Shown: positions 14,876-24,650, counted from the stretch's first letter. The stretch is 37,071 nt of DNA from Phycisphaera sp. (GCA_016125215.1 WGMF01000049.1:1-37071), one strand, 5' to 3'. The notes: a model not told the origin generated them from the sequence alone. A program made the numbers and translations.

Positions 14876-16246
14876 TTATCGACCGCCGGTGACCCGCTTC
14901 AATGCGTTTTTGACCCACGCCATGAATCGCACACGGATGAGTCTGCCGTGCAGGGCGCGGAGTTGCGGGTCGTCGGGCCGGACTTCGCGGGCACGGATGA
15001 TCCAGAACCGGGCACGGGCGTAGCGTTGCAGTTGGAGATAAGCCAGCGCGAGGTTGACCATGGCGGTGACATCGCGCGGCCGATGGCGGAGCACACGTCG
15101 GCAGTCCTCGACGCCGGCCTCGGTCTGGTGGGTCCTCATGCGTGCGGCGCCACGGCAGAGCAGGGCGGAGGCCAGCTCATCGGGGCTTAAGGTTACGGCG
15201 TCGGGCTGCGTCGTGGTGGGCACGTCGAGCAGGGGGGTGAGCACATTGATCGCCAACTCGGGCTGGTCGAGTTCGTAGAGCAGGCGGGCCAGGTCGATGC
15301 TCAGCGGGATCGGTCGGTTGTGCCGATCGAGTTCGCGTTGGGCGTGACGCAGCGCAGCGTGGGACTTGCCGGTGGCCTGCGAGACCCGGGCGAGCCAGTA
15401 CTGGACGCCGACGGCCTGCGGGTCGAGTCGTGAGGCGGTGTGCAGTCGGGCGATGGCTTCGCGCATGTGCCCACACTCGAACGCCAGTTCGCCCAGCGCG
15501 GCGTGGGCCTGGGCACAGGCGGGTTCGAGTTCGAGGACCCTGCGGTATTTCTCGCCGGCTTCGGCAAAGCGGCGCATCTCAAAGAGCAGCCTGCCGACTT
15601 CGAGCAGCGCCTCGGTGTCCCCCGGTTCGCTGCGCAGGTGGGCGTGGTAATCGTCCAGCGCGGTGTCGGCCATGCCCGAGTGCCAGTGTGTTCGGGCCAG
15701 GTTGAGGTGGGTGCCGGGGTATTGGTCGTCGAGTTCGAGGGCCTTCTGCCAGCACCAGACCGCGCGGTCGAATCGGCCACGCATCGCCAGGCTCTGCGCG
15801 ATGTGGTCGAGGCAGCGCGGGCACCACTCTTCGACCTGCCTGGCAAGATAAAAGTTGGTCTCGGCTTCCTGGTGCTCGCCGAGCAGCGAGTGGGCGGCGA
15901 TGCTGTAGCAGTAGCCCGCTTCGCACTGGGGGTCGAGGTCTTTGACGCGCTGGAGCACGTCGAGCGCGGGGCGGGGTTTGCCAGCCTGGATCAGGCTGGT
16001 GGCCTGGTGGAGCATGAGGTCGACATCGTCGCCGCGCAGCTCGAGGGCGCGGGCAAAGCTGGCCGCCGCTTCGTCGAAGCGACCTAGCGCTTCGAGCGTC
16101 AGCCCCATGCCGAAGTGCCAGTCGTCCTGGTCGGGTTGAACGCTCAGGGCCTGCTGGATGGCTTCGAGCGCACCGAGCCACTGACCGGCCTCGTAGAGTT
16201 TGAGCGCCTGTTGTGCCAACTGCTCTGCGTTTTGCCACTCGTTCAT
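14876..16246 (-). CDS. Tetratricopeptide-repeat protein
   Basis: The product has 456 residues from Met at 16246 (MNEWQNAEQLAQQALKLYEAG); an upstream in-frame ATG at 16306 adds 20 residues that do not look like TPR. About ten TPR helix pairs run from residue 5 to about 435, with typical units such as AAASFARALELRGDDVDL and AGEKYRRVLELEPACAQ. The end is basic (VKNALKRVTGGR). No signal peptide or membrane segment is visible, so it is probably a cytosolic scaffold. No enzymatic domain is present and the specific role is unknown. Confidence 0.8.
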   Translation of the reverse strand: MNEWQNAEQLAQQALKLYEAGQWLGALEAIQQALSVQPDQDDWHFGMGLTLEALGRFDEAAASFARALELRGDDVDLMLHQATSLIQAGKPRPALDVLQRVKDLDPQCEAGYCYSIAAHSLLGEHQEAETNFYLARQVEEWCPRCLDHIAQSLAMRGRFDRAVWCWQKALELDDQYPGTHLNLARTHWHSGMADTALDDYHAHLRSEPGDTEALLEVGRLLFEMRRFAEAGEKYRRVLELEPACAQAHAALGELAFECGHMREAIARLHTASRLDPQAVGVQYWLARVSQATGKSHAALRHAQRELDRHNRPIPLSIDLARLLYELDQPELAINVLTPLLDVPTTTQPDAVTLSPDELASALLCRGAARMRTHQTEAGVEDCRRVLRHRPRDVTAMVNLALAYLQLQRYARARFWIIRAREVRPDDPQLRALHGRLIRVRFMAWVKNALKRVTGGR

Positions 16247-16483
16247 ACCGCACCGCCGATTCCGGGGTCGGGCTGCGCAACGGTCTACGCAAAGGCCATC
16301 CGTCACAAAATGCGTGCAATCCGATTCACCCTGTCAACCTCGCACCGATCTGACACGTAACATTTCATACAGGCCACGCCGCGAAACCCCACCCGCAATC
16401 CCCACCCGCAAGCCACACCCCTGATCGTGAACATTATAATCGCATCATACCCTCTTCGACCGATAAAAAGCGCATCAGTACCC

Positions 16484-18820
16484 ATGAAGAATCGGCTGAT
16501 TCACAACCCGAAGCCCAGAAACCCGGCCCGCTCGCTGCGCGTTTGTCGATGGCTGCTCCCGGTCGTCTTGCTTTGGCCCTGTGCGACCCCGACACTCCTG
16601 GCACAAACCCAAGAGGTCAGCCCCGGCCCGGCTCATCTCGCAACCGAGCCCGACCGCGATGCGTTGTTGGCTGTGGCAAAGGATGTCAACCAGCCGCAGT
16701 CCGCCCGACGCGCCGCCGTGGTGGCGCTGGTGAACAGTCCACCGCCTGGTCGAACCGCGGTGCTCGGGTTGTTGCTCGACCCTTCCAACGAGCCGGCCTT
16801 GCTGGCGATGACGCTGCGTGCGATGGCGACTACGCCGCACCCGCTTCCCGAAGAGGTGGTGCCGGCTTTGTATCGATTGCTCGGCGGCGTGCCCGAGGGG
16901 GCTGTGCGCGACCTGGGGCAGGTCCTGGCCACCACCGCCGACTCACGCATCATCAGCCGACTCATCGACACCGCCCTGCGAAGCGATGAGGTCCAAGCCA
17001 AACGTTTGGCGTCGATCACGTGCCTGGGTTTCACGCGCGACAAGGACGCCGCCGGCACGCTGGTGCAGTTGACCGACGAGGGCCAGCCGTCGGCTGTGCG
17101 TGAGTCGGCGTTGGATGCGCTGGAGGCCATGACCGCCGCCAACCAGCCGCGCGACCACAAGGCCTGGGACGCGTGGTGGTCGGGTGTGCGGCGCTCTTCG
17201 ACGCAGAAGTGGCTCGATGAACTGCTGGCCAACCACCAGCACCGGGAGTGGGCCGGCGATGCGCAGTCGGCTGCGCTGCGCGACCAGCTCATCGATGCGC
17301 AGCGCTCGCTCTACCGTGCGACGGCGGAGGCGGATCGGTCGGCGCTGCTCGTGGCCATGCTCAACAACCCCGCGTCCATCGTGGCCTCCCGGCTGCTGGC
17401 GCTGGACCTGGCGGTCCAGAGGTTGACCGATTCCCAGCCGATTCCCGACGAGCTGCGCCTGGCGCTGATCGAGCGATTGAAAGACCCGTCCGACGCGGTG
17501 AGGCAGCGGTCGGCGTTGCTGCTGCGCGACCTGTCGGACGGCCCGGCGGCCGACGCGGTGGCGCGTCAACTCGAATCGGGTGAGCCGGTGAGTCCCGCGG
17601 TGCTCAAGGCTTTTCTCCTGCTGCTGGCGCGTCAACCCCGGGCGGGCGTCGTCGAGCCGGCGATGGGGTTTCTGATGCGACCGGACGTGCGGGGCGAGGC
17701 CGCCGCCGCGCTGACCGCCGCGGCCGATGCGTCCCTCATGACCGACGATCAGAAGTCCGAAACCGACCGCGTGGTCCGGGTTCTCCTGTCATCGTCGTCG
17801 GACTCGGTCCCGCAGTTGATCGAACTGCTGGCACGAGTGGGGGACGAAGAGTCCTGGGGCCGAATCGCGGATTACCTGAGCAACGGCGACGACCAGGCCC
17901 GACTCGCCGCGGCCAGGGCGTGGGCGCAGTCCAACCGGCCGGTGAATAAACTCGCGCAACTCGCGGGTGATCCGATTGTGCAGTCGGTGCTTTATGTCGC
18001 CGCCACCAAGCGGTGCAACGACCTCGAAACCCTGCGCGCCCTGATCGCGCATCGGCCGGAACAGGAGCAGCCGCTCACGTCGTGGCAACGCGCGGTGGTG
18101 GCAATCGCCGGGCGGATCGACCCCGCCGACGTGCTGGCGATCGACGACGAACTCAAGACCACCCAGGCCGGCCGAACATTGCGTGACCAGGTCCTGGCCG
18201 CCGCGATCAACCGCCTCATGCCCGGCGAGGACCCGATCGACCCCGACCCCGACCCCTACGCCCTGGCGTTCAAGCGCGACGCATCCGTGCTGGCGCGTTT
18301 GCTCATGCGCCGCGCCGCGCTGCGACTCGAAGCCGGCGACCCCGCGCAGGCCATGGCCGACTTCGACCGCATTGCCAGCCTCGATACGGGCGTCGATCCG
18401 CAAATCCGTTCCGACATGGACCTGGGCATCGTCGAGGCACGCCTCGCGCTGGGCGACACCTCCGCCGCCGCCGAGCACGCGTCGGCTGTCGTCACACGGT
18501 TGGCTGACCAGCCCGAAAAGCAAAACGCCTTCCTCGTCGGCGTGGCTAAGCGTTTCCTCCAGACCGCGTCACGCAACCTCGACGCCGGTCAACCCGAACG
18601 CGCCCGACTCCTCATCGATCAACTCAAACGCCTGGTCCCCGACGCCTCCGTCCTGCCCGATGAACTTCACGAACTGCTTGACGCCCTCGACCGCAAAGCC
18701 GTCCCGCCCAAACCCGTCACACCCGCGACCCCCACGCCCACCGTCCCCGATGGCAACACGACCCCGCCCCCGACGCCAAGCGTTGAACCGACCGTCCAGA
18801 CGCCCTCAGCCAAGCCGTAG
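16484..18820 (+). CDS. Exported HEAT-repeat-like protein
   Basis: The product has 778 residues from the ATG at 16484. That start places a normal signal peptide at its N-terminus: basic residues, then a hydrophobic stretch LLPVVLLWPCATPTLLA and a likely cut after LLA. The in-frame ATG at 16427 would put 19 extra residues before it. The body is alpha-helical, with HEAT-like units (for example LIERLKDPSDAVRQRSALLL). Near residues 595-700 a TPR-like section includes RRAALRLEAGDPAQAMADFDR. The tail is Pro/Thr-rich. It probably acts as a binding scaffold in the periplasm or at the envelope. No catalytic motif is visible. Confidence 0.75.
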   Translation: MKNRLIHNPKPRNPARSLRVCRWLLPVVLLWPCATPTLLAQTQEVSPGPAHLATEPDRDALLAVAKDVNQPQSARRAAVVALVNSPPPGRTAVLGLLLDPSNEPALLAMTLRAMATTPHPLPEEVVPALYRLLGGVPEGAVRDLGQVLATTADSRIISRLIDTALRSDEVQAKRLASITCLGFTRDKDAAGTLVQLTDEGQPSAVRESALDALEAMTAANQPRDHKAWDAWWSGVRRSSTQKWLDELLANHQHREWAGDAQSAALRDQLIDAQRSLYRATAEADRSALLVAMLNNPASIVASRLLALDLAVQRLTDSQPIPDELRLALIERLKDPSDAVRQRSALLLRDLSDGPAADAVARQLESGEPVSPAVLKAFLLLLARQPRAGVVEPAMGFLMRPDVRGEAAAALTAAADASLMTDDQKSETDRVVRVLLSSSSDSVPQLIELLARVGDEESWGRIADYLSNGDDQARLAAARAWAQSNRPVNKLAQLAGDPIVQSVLYVAATKRCNDLETLRALIAHRPEQEQPLTSWQRAVVAIAGRIDPADVLAIDDELKTTQAGRTLRDQVLAAAINRLMPGEDPIDPDPDPYALAFKRDASVLARLLMRRAALRLEAGDPAQAMADFDRIASLDTGVDPQIRSDMDLGIVEARLALGDTSAAAEHASAVVTRLADQPEKQNAFLVGVAKRFLQTASRNLDAGQPERARLLIDQLKRLVPDASVLPDELHELLDALDRKAVPPKPVTPATPTPTVPDGNTTPPPTPSVEPTVQTPSAKP

Positions 18821-18911
18821 GCTATACTCCTACCCCGGCCAGGGTCGGACCCCCGGACCCGGGCACGAGGTTTTCACAACACACACCACCTCAATTTGAA
18901 AAAGACACACC

Positions 18912-19475
18912 ATGTCCACGGTCATCACCGGCAAAGCCTACGTCCTGGGCGACGACGTCGACACCGACCAGATCATCCCGGCCGAGTATCTTTCGTTTAA
19001 CCCAGCCGACACCGAGGAACGCAAGTACTTCGGCATGTACGCGATGGCGGGCCTCCCCCCCAAGCAGGCCGGCCTGCCCAAGGGCCACACACGCTTCGTC
19101 CCCGAGGGCCAGTTCAAGAGTGAATACACCGTCGTGATCGGCGGCAAGAACTTCGGCTGCGGCTCGTCACGTGAGCACGCCCCGCTCGCCATCGCCGAGG
19201 CCGGCGCCAGGGTCGTCGTCGCCGAGTTCTACGCACGCATCTTCTACCGCAACTGCGTCAACGGCGGCTACCTGCTGCCCTGCGAGTGTCCGACGCGACT
19301 GGTCGAAGAGGTCCGCACCGGCGACGAGTGCTCGGTCGATGTCCAGAAGGGCGAGCTGGTCAACAAGACCACCGGCAAGACTTACACGTTGTTACCCCTG
19401 GGCGACGCCAAGCCGATCATCGACGCCGGCGGCGTCTTCGAGTACGCCCGCGCAACGGGGATGCTCAAGGGTTGA
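18912..19475 (+). CDS. leuD: 3-isopropylmalate dehydratase small subunit
   Basis: The 187-residue product is the swivel-domain subunit of isopropylmalate isomerase, which with LeuC converts 2- to 3-isopropylmalate in leucine synthesis. Visible family motifs are DDVDTDQIIP (14-23), GCGSSREHAP (82-91) and FYRNCVNGGYLLP (111-123). The length matches LeuD. leuC is not in the window; the gene lies alone between an envelope protein and a repeat-rich spacer. A homoaconitase-type small subunit is a possible alternative. Confidence 0.92.
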   Translation: MSTVITGKAYVLGDDVDTDQIIPAEYLSFNPADTEERKYFGMYAMAGLPPKQAGLPKGHTRFVPEGQFKSEYTVVIGGKNFGCGSSREHAPLAIAEAGARVVVAEFYARIFYRNCVNGGYLLPCECPTRLVEEVRTGDECSVDVQKGELVNKTTGKTYTLLPLGDAKPIIDAGGVFEYARATGMLKG

Positions 19476-20160
19476 ATGTCCGGGCGTCCACCCAATACGC
19501 CCGCCTCTTCAAGCAAATAAGACGGCGTCGGGTATGGTGGGCCAAGTCCGCGCGGCCCACCACTCACACTCGAGCGTGAGACAAACCCCCGTTCATTTCA
19601 AGTCCAACGGGGTATCGATCCCCGATGGGCCCCCGTGTTCATCGGGCACGCCAAGCATGATGAAACGATGGATCGAAGAGTGCAAGTGGAAAACACCAGG
19701 CCGGCGGATCGAGAGCATTGCAAACCGAACGGACGTTCGTACGATCAATGGTGGGCCGCGAAGACTTGGCCCACCCTACCCGGGCCCGGGCTTCTTGCTA
19801 CGAAAAAATTAAGAACACCTGACAGAATCACCACAGAGACACCGAGGCACAGAGAGCAAGACGGTGAGAAAACCATCCGCGGATGACGCAGATAAGTGAA
19901 GTCCGAATCGCTTTTCGTGAGCTCGGAAACCGAGGGGTTTGGTGATGGGATCGCCAACACGGTTCATCGGGGGTCATTGGGTTCAAGCCCACGGGGGATG
20001 AGCCTATGAGCGATTCGAAGGGGTTTTGATCTGCGTCACCTGCGGATCAATGTCTTTCTCTGTGTCACTGGGGTTCATTTGATGGCCGCTCTACCACACA
20101 CACACGGGTGACCGCGTGCCTCCGGTCGGCGGTTGTGGCGTGGTTTGACTCCGTACCGCG
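19476..20160. repeat. Repeat-rich intergenic region of about 690 bp
   Basis: No convincing gene is present. A facing pair of one element lies at 19530-19562 and 19749-19781, both containing GTGGGCCAAGTC or its complement and GCGGCCCACC. A second facing pair is formed by ATCCGCGGATGACGCAGAT (about 19878-19896) and ATCTGCGTCACCTGCGGAT (about 20030-20048). Outside it lie degenerate ACAGAG-type arms (19825-19860 and about 20050-20075). The pairs are nested, so the region could fold into two long hairpins. Confidence 0.7.
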
Positions 20161-20161
20161 T

Positions 20162-20192
20162 TTGACTATACTTCGTCAATCAACGAAATATA
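20162..20192 (+). promoter_or_regulatory. arsR promoter and operator
   Basis: TATACTTCGT (20167-20176) and ACGAAATATA (20183-20192) form an inverted repeat matching at 9 of 10 positions around a 6-bp centre. TTGACT at 20162-20167 is a good -35, with an A/T-rich -10 at about 20185-20191 inside the dyad. A bound ArsR dimer would therefore block the promoter. The arsR ATG is at 20205. Confidence 0.75.
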
Positions 20193-20204
20193 GGAACCGC
20201 ACCC

Positions 20205-20570
20205 ATGCTGCTTTGCACACGCATCGCCAAGGCCCTGGCGGACGACACGCGCCTGCGGGCGCTTGCGAGCCTCGGAGGGGGGGAGCTGTGCGTGTGCCAG
20301 GTCATCGCGCTGCTGGGCCTGGCACCCTCGACGGTCTCGCGGCACATGGCGGTGCTCGATCAGGCCGGCCTGGTCGAGAAACGCAAGGTGGGCCGGTGGG
20401 CCTACTACCGCATGGCCAGAAAATCACCCGAGCCCGCTGTGCGTAACGCGTTACGCTGGGTCGTCGATTCATTGGGCAGCGAGCGCGTGATCCGGCAAGA
20501 CGCCGGCAAGCTCGAACGGATCCGGCAAAAACCCCTGCAAATCACCGCCAGATGTTACGCCTGTGCGTAA
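20205..20570 (+). CDS. arsR: ArsR-family metalloregulator
   Basis: The 121-residue winged-helix repressor carries the arsenic-site motif ELCVCQ, with Cys29 and Cys31, in front of a recognition helix (LAPSTVSRHMAVL). The C-terminus has an additional CYAC. In this family, As(III) binding to the cysteines releases the protein from DNA. It should repress itself and arsM, which starts 26 bp after its stop, through the dyad at 20167-20192. Antimonite sensing is also possible. Confidence 0.92.
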   Translation: MLLCTRIAKALADDTRLRALASLGGGELCVCQVIALLGLAPSTVSRHMAVLDQAGLVEKRKVGRWAYYRMARKSPEPAVRNALRWVVDSLGSERVIRQDAGKLERIRQKPLQITARCYACA

Positions 20571-20595
20571 CGCACCCCCACACAAGGAGCCTGTC

Positions 20596-21597
20596 ATGGC
20601 CTGCTGTCACGGTCCCTCGCAACACGACAAGAACCCGGGCGCAAACAAAACATCATGCTGCGGCCAAGGTCACAGTCACAATCACAGTCACGACCACAGC
20701 CACAGCGATACTCCTACCCACGCCCATTCCGTGCGCGACGCGGTGCGTGAGGGCTACTCTCGCATCAGCGAGTCGGGCAGCCTTGCCACCGTCACCTCGC
20801 CCGACGGCGGCGGGTGCTGCGGCAGCCACAAGGGCAAGGCCGGCTGGACGCACGAGCAACTGGCTGCGCAACTGGGCTACAGCACCGAGCAACTCCATGC
20901 GCTGCCCGACGGCGCCAACATGGGCCTGAGCTGCGGAAACCCCGGCGCGATCGCGCAGCTCAAACCCGGTGAGGTCGTGCTCGACCTGGGCAGCGGTGGG
21001 GGGTTCGATTGCTTCCTCGCCGGCCCGAAGGTCGGCCCGACCGGCCGCGTGATCGGCGTGGACATGACGCCCGGCATGTTGAGCAAGGCCCGCCACAACC
21101 TGGCCCACTACCAGCAAACCACCGGCCTGGACAACGTCGAGTTCCGCCTGGGCGAGATCGAAAACCTCCCCCTGGCCGACGCCTCGGTCGACGTGGTCAT
21201 CAGCAACTGCGTCATCAATCTCTCGGACGACAAGCTGCGCGTCTGGAGCGAGGTCGCGCGTGTGCTCAAGCCCGGCGGCCGTGTGGCGGCAAGTGACATG
21301 GCGCTCTTGCAACCGCTGCCCGAGAAGGTGCGTCAGATGGTGGCGGCGCTCGTGGGCTGCGTGGCCGGCGCGGTCGGTGTGGACGCCTACCAACGCATGG
21401 TGGAAGAGGCGGGCTTGAGCGATGTCGTGCTCACGCCCAAGCCCGATTATGTCGAGGCGCTCGTGCGCTGCGACGACCCGCTCTACAAACAGATCGCCGC
21501 GCACCTGCCCGGAGGCGCATCCGTGGCCGACTATGTGACGAGCCTCGACGTGCGGGCAACCCGGCCCCGGTCAACGTGCGGATGCTGCAAAAAGTGA
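20596..21597 (+). CDS. arsM: Arsenite S-adenosylmethionine methyltransferase
   Basis: The product has 333 residues from the ATG at 20596, with AAGGAG 7 nt upstream. It methylates As(III) with SAM, a detoxification reaction. The SAM-binding loop DLGSGGGFD is at 130-138. The three arsenic-binding cysteines are visible as Cys113 (LSCGNP), Cys205 (ISNCVINL) and Cys255 (LVGCVAG). It also has a Cys-rich N-terminus (CC at 3-4 and 21-22), a His-rich stretch at 26-44 (repeated HS/HN/HD), CC at 74-75 and a C-terminal CGCCKK. The His/Cys-rich sections could hold metal before catalysis. It is co-transcribed with arsR. Confidence 0.93.
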   Translation: MACCHGPSQHDKNPGANKTSCCGQGHSHNHSHDHSHSDTPTHAHSVRDAVREGYSRISESGSLATVTSPDGGGCCGSHKGKAGWTHEQLAAQLGYSTEQLHALPDGANMGLSCGNPGAIAQLKPGEVVLDLGSGGGFDCFLAGPKVGPTGRVIGVDMTPGMLSKARHNLAHYQQTTGLDNVEFRLGEIENLPLADASVDVVISNCVINLSDDKLRVWSEVARVLKPGGRVAASDMALLQPLPEKVRQMVAALVGCVAGAVGVDAYQRMVEEAGLSDVVLTPKPDYVEALVRCDDPLYKQIAAHLPGGASVADYVTSLDVRATRPRSTCGCCKK

Positions 21598-21623
21598 CGC
21601 CGACGTGAGCGGGCACGTGGGTC

Positions 21624-22526
21624 TCACACGCCCCACTTGGCACGGAGCTCTTCCATCGTGGCCGACTTCTCGGGGCGGTCGGGGTGGGGGTAGTGGCCCT
21701 TGGGGTTCTCGCCCATCCAGCGGTCGTCGACGGGGTCGGCGGCGGGCTGGAAGCGCGTGTCGGTGCTGATGCGGAACTTGTCGGTCTGGTTCTTGACCGA
21801 GGCGTGCATGGTGTGCATGCCGAAGACCACCACGTCGCCGGCGTTGAAGTTGGTCGTGGCCCACTGACCGCCGAAGCGCGAGGTGATCTCCTCCGGGTCG
21901 CTCGAGAACCAGCCCGGCGCACGGTCGCGGTCGACGTCGAGTTTGCCGTAGGTCTCGCGGAGTTTTGCGAAGCCCGGCAGACGGTTCGAGCCCGGGATCA
22001 CCGCCAGCGACCCCTGTTCGATGGGCACGTCCACGAATGGCGTCCACACGGTCATGAGCCTCGACGACCCCCGGCCCATGTAGACCACGTCGTAGTGTGC
22101 CCCGGTCGATTCGTCGTGCCCCACCGCACGCAGCCACTTGTAATCAAATGTCAGGATCGGCTCGCCCAGGAGCGTGGTGAGAAAGTCGAAGATGGCCTTG
22201 CCCTCGAGCACCGCGCGGACGCGGGGGTGGTGGGTCATGCCCTTGCGGCCGCCCCAGAACGCCCCGCCTTTTTTCTCACCGATGATGCGGTCGTTGGGGT
22301 CGGTGCCGGGGGCGGTTCGGCCCTCTTTGGCCAGTTCATCGATCACCACCTTTGCCGCGTCGAGCACGGTCTGGCGGTCGTGCAACCCGCGCACGAGCAG
22401 GTAGCCGTCCTCCCCGAGCCGCGCCAACAGCGCGTCGCGGTTGCCTAACAGGTTGTTACAGTCGCGCAGCTCGGCGAGCTTGTCGCCGGGGTACTCGTAG
22501 ACACGGTTGCCAAAGGGGACCTGCAT
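21624..22526 (-). CDS. Phytanoyl-CoA dioxygenase (PhyH) family oxygenase
   Basis: The product has 300 residues from Met at 22526 (MQVPFGNRVYEYPGD); the ATG at 22544 would add six residues. It has the Fe(II)/2-oxoglutarate oxygenase fold. The metal ligands are His144-x-Asp146 (GAHYDVVY) and the distal His241 (MHASVKN), and Arg252 is placed to bind 2-oxoglutarate. It should hydroxylate a small organic substrate, but the family's substrates vary widely and none can be named. It runs convergent to arsM with 26 bp between stops, so it is not part of the arsenic operon. Confidence 0.85.
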   Translation of the reverse strand: MQVPFGNRVYEYPGDKLAELRDCNNLLGNRDALLARLGEDGYLLVRGLHDRQTVLDAAKVVIDELAKEGRTAPGTDPNDRIIGEKKGGAFWGGRKGMTHHPRVRAVLEGKAIFDFLTTLLGEPILTFDYKWLRAVGHDESTGAHYDVVYMGRGSSRLMTVWTPFVDVPIEQGSLAVIPGSNRLPGFAKLRETYGKLDVDRDRAPGWFSSDPEEITSRFGGQWATTNFNAGDVVVFGMHTMHASVKNQTDKFRISTDTRFQPAADPVDDRWMGENPKGHYPHPDRPEKSATMEELRAKWGV

Positions 22527-22881
22527 GGCCAAACTCCTCGTCACGGGGTGATGCGTGCCATTTTAGCAATTCACCCCGGGCGGATGGGGGCGGGATTAGC
22601 CGCAGATGAACGCAGATGAACGCAGATGGGAAAGGATGATGAATTCATAATAATTCAGCCATCCGCTCGGGGCGGCATGAGCTTGGCCCATTGTTGATGC
22701 GATCTCCCGGCCTTTCTCACCGGATAGAGGCATTCCATATTTGGTCGGAGTTGCTCAATCAACCAAGAACCCAGTTGATTCAGCAATTTGACGTGATCCC
22801 CATCTGCGTTCATCTGCGTTCATCTGCGGCTACTCCTCCCCCGGTTTGCCTTGTGTGCCCGGAGGCTTAATAATCACCATC
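22527..22881. repeat. Intergenic region with a facing pair of CGCAGATGAA repeats
   Basis: At 22597-22629 the unit CGCAGATGAA occurs in tandem (two full copies and a partial third). At 22800-22833 the inverse complement occurs in the same tandem form (CATCTGCGTT repeated). The arms are 170 bp apart and could pair over about 32 bp. The sequence between them shows no gene. Confidence 0.85.
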
Positions 22882-24027
22882 ATGCGGATTATCACGGTGG
22901 ACGGGACCGACACGATGCGGGTGGACGAAACGGTCGAGCAGGCCGGCCGGGTGCTTGCGTCGGGTGGGCTGGTTGTTTTCCCAACCGAGACGGTCTACGG
23001 CATTGCGGCGTCGGCGGCCAGCGAGAAGGGCCTCGCTGCGCTGCGTGCGTTCAAGGAACGCCCCGACACGCAACCCTTCACCATCCACATGCCCACGCCC
23101 GCCGCGGCCGAGCGCTACGCCGACACCCGCAACGAACCGCTGCGCCGATTGCTCCGCAAGGTCCTGCCCGGCCCGGTCACGATCGTGGCCACCGTGGATG
23201 AACAGACCATCAGCGCCAGGATGCGCGAGCTGGGCACGATCCCCGGTCTGCCCGCCGACGCTCGCCACCGCATCTACCACGGCCAGACCGTCGGCCTGCG
23301 TTGCCCGGACCACGAGTTGGCACAGCGTGTGCTGGCCTCGATCGACGCGCCGATCGTGGCGTCGAGTGCCAACCGTCGTGGCCAACCCCCGCCCATGGAC
23401 GCCCACGAAGCGGCCGAGGCGGTGGGCGACGCCGCGGCCATGGTGATCGACGGCGGCCACGCGCGTTACGCCAAGCCCTCGACGATTGTGCACGTCCACG
23501 CCGACGGCAGGGTCGAGGTCGGGCGCGATGGCGTCTATGACGAACGCTTTATCCGCAAGCTCTTGCGCTGGACGATGCTGTTGGTCTGCAGCGGCAACAC
23601 CTGCCGATCACCGATGGCCGAGGGGATTGCAAAGAAGATGTTAGCCGAGCAGCGTGGGGTGGATGTGAACCAGCTCGAGTCCGCCGGCGTACGGGTGCTG
23701 TCCGCCGGTGCTTTTGCCATGCCGGGGATGCCCGCCAGCCCGGAGGCGGTGGAAGCGATGTCCAAACTGGGGATCGATTTGAAAGCGCACCGCTCGCAAC
23801 CGTTGACAATCGAGATGGTCCACGAGGCCGACGTGATATACTGCATGACGCGTGGACACCTCGAAGCGGTGAAGCAGCTCGTGCCCTCGGCGGTGAGCAA
23901 GGCCCAGCCCCTGGACCCGACGGGCGACGTGGAAGACCCGATCGGAGCCGGCAAGACCGCGTACCAGCGTTGTGCCGAGTTGATCCGCAGACGACTGGCA
24001 CAGCGATTATCCGAGCAATCGCCCTGA
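22882..24027 (+). CDS. Fusion of TsaC/Sua5 threonylcarbamoyl-AMP synthase and YwlE-like protein-arginine phosphatase
   Basis: The product is 381 residues from the ATG at 22882. Residues 1-215 are a YrdC/Sua5 domain (VVFPTETVYGIA at 31-42, KVLPGPVTIVA at 93-103, VASSANRRGQPPP at 159-171), which makes threonylcarbamoyl-AMP for tRNA t6A. Residues 232-381 are a low-molecular-weight phosphatase domain with CSGNTCRS (Cys236 to Ser243) and Asp352 as the general acid. The Thr before the second Cys matches B. subtilis YwlE, where that Thr favours phosphoarginine; tyrosine phosphatases carry a bulkier residue. In B. subtilis, ywlC (tsaC), ywlE and rpiB (ywlF) are neighbours, and rpiB follows here, so the fusion keeps a known order. 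Confidence 0.92.
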   Translation: MRIITVDGTDTMRVDETVEQAGRVLASGGLVVFPTETVYGIAASAASEKGLAALRAFKERPDTQPFTIHMPTPAAAERYADTRNEPLRRLLRKVLPGPVTIVATVDEQTISARMRELGTIPGLPADARHRIYHGQTVGLRCPDHELAQRVLASIDAPIVASSANRRGQPPPMDAHEAAEAVGDAAAMVIDGGHARYAKPSTIVHVHADGRVEVGRDGVYDERFIRKLLRWTMLLVCSGNTCRSPMAEGIAKKMLAEQRGVDVNQLESAGVRVLSAGAFAMPGMPASPEAVEAMSKLGIDLKAHRSQPLTIEMVHEADVIYCMTRGHLEAVKQLVPSAVSKAQPLDPTGDVEDPIGAGKTAYQRCAELIRRRLAQRLSEQSP

Positions 24028-24152
24028 CCGTGTGTGCGTTAGGGATTTGTTGCACTTGAGCGCTGTGGGCTGTTAAGACCCGCCGTGGTTTTGCCGATGG
24101 CCCGCTCATCAGGGGGCGCGTATTCAGGGGCATCTTTCAAAGGGCACCACCC

Positions 24153-24650
24153 ATGAAGATCGCAATCGGGGCCGACCACCGCGGGAAAGATGTCTTCGAG
24201 ACGCTCTGTCGTGTGCTTTCAACGCAGGGCCACGATCTGGCGAAGTTCGACCTCTCGCAGCACCGCACGATGTGCGACTACCCGGACGTGGCTTACCCCG
24301 TGGCGCTGATGGTCTCGCGCAGCGAAGCGGACTTCGGCGTGCTGATCTGCGGGTCGGGCATTGGGATGAGCATCGCCGCCAACAAGGTGCACGGCGTGCG
24401 CGCCGCGATGGTCCACGACGAGGTCTCGGCCGACATGAGCCGACGGCACAACAACGCCAACGTGCTGTGCCTTGCCGCGGACCTGTTGGGCATGCGGATC
24501 ATCGAACGCATCGTGACCAACTGGCTCAACACGCCGTTTGATGGCGGCCGCCACGAACGCCGGGTGCGCAAGATCGCCGCCATCGAAGCCGGCCGCGACC
24601 CCGCGACCGTCAGCGACAACGTGAACGACGCGGACAGCACCGCGGCGTGA
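24153..24650 (+). CDS. rpiB: Ribose-5-phosphate isomerase B
   Basis: The 165-residue product interconverts ribose-5- and ribulose-5-phosphate. It begins MKIAIGADHRG, as in RpiB, and has the catalytic Cys66 before GSGIGMSIAANK, then HDEVSADMSRRHNNANVLCL. An AAAGGG box precedes the ATG. It follows the tsaC-ywlE fusion on the same strand. The product is slightly longer than usual, with a charged C-terminal tail. Confidence 0.95.
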   Translation: MKIAIGADHRGKDVFETLCRVLSTQGHDLAKFDLSQHRTMCDYPDVAYPVALMVSRSEADFGVLICGSGIGMSIAANKVHGVRAAMVHDEVSADMSRRHNNANVLCLAADLLGMRIIERIVTNWLNTPFDGGRHERRVRKIAAIEAGRDPATVSDNVNDADSTAA

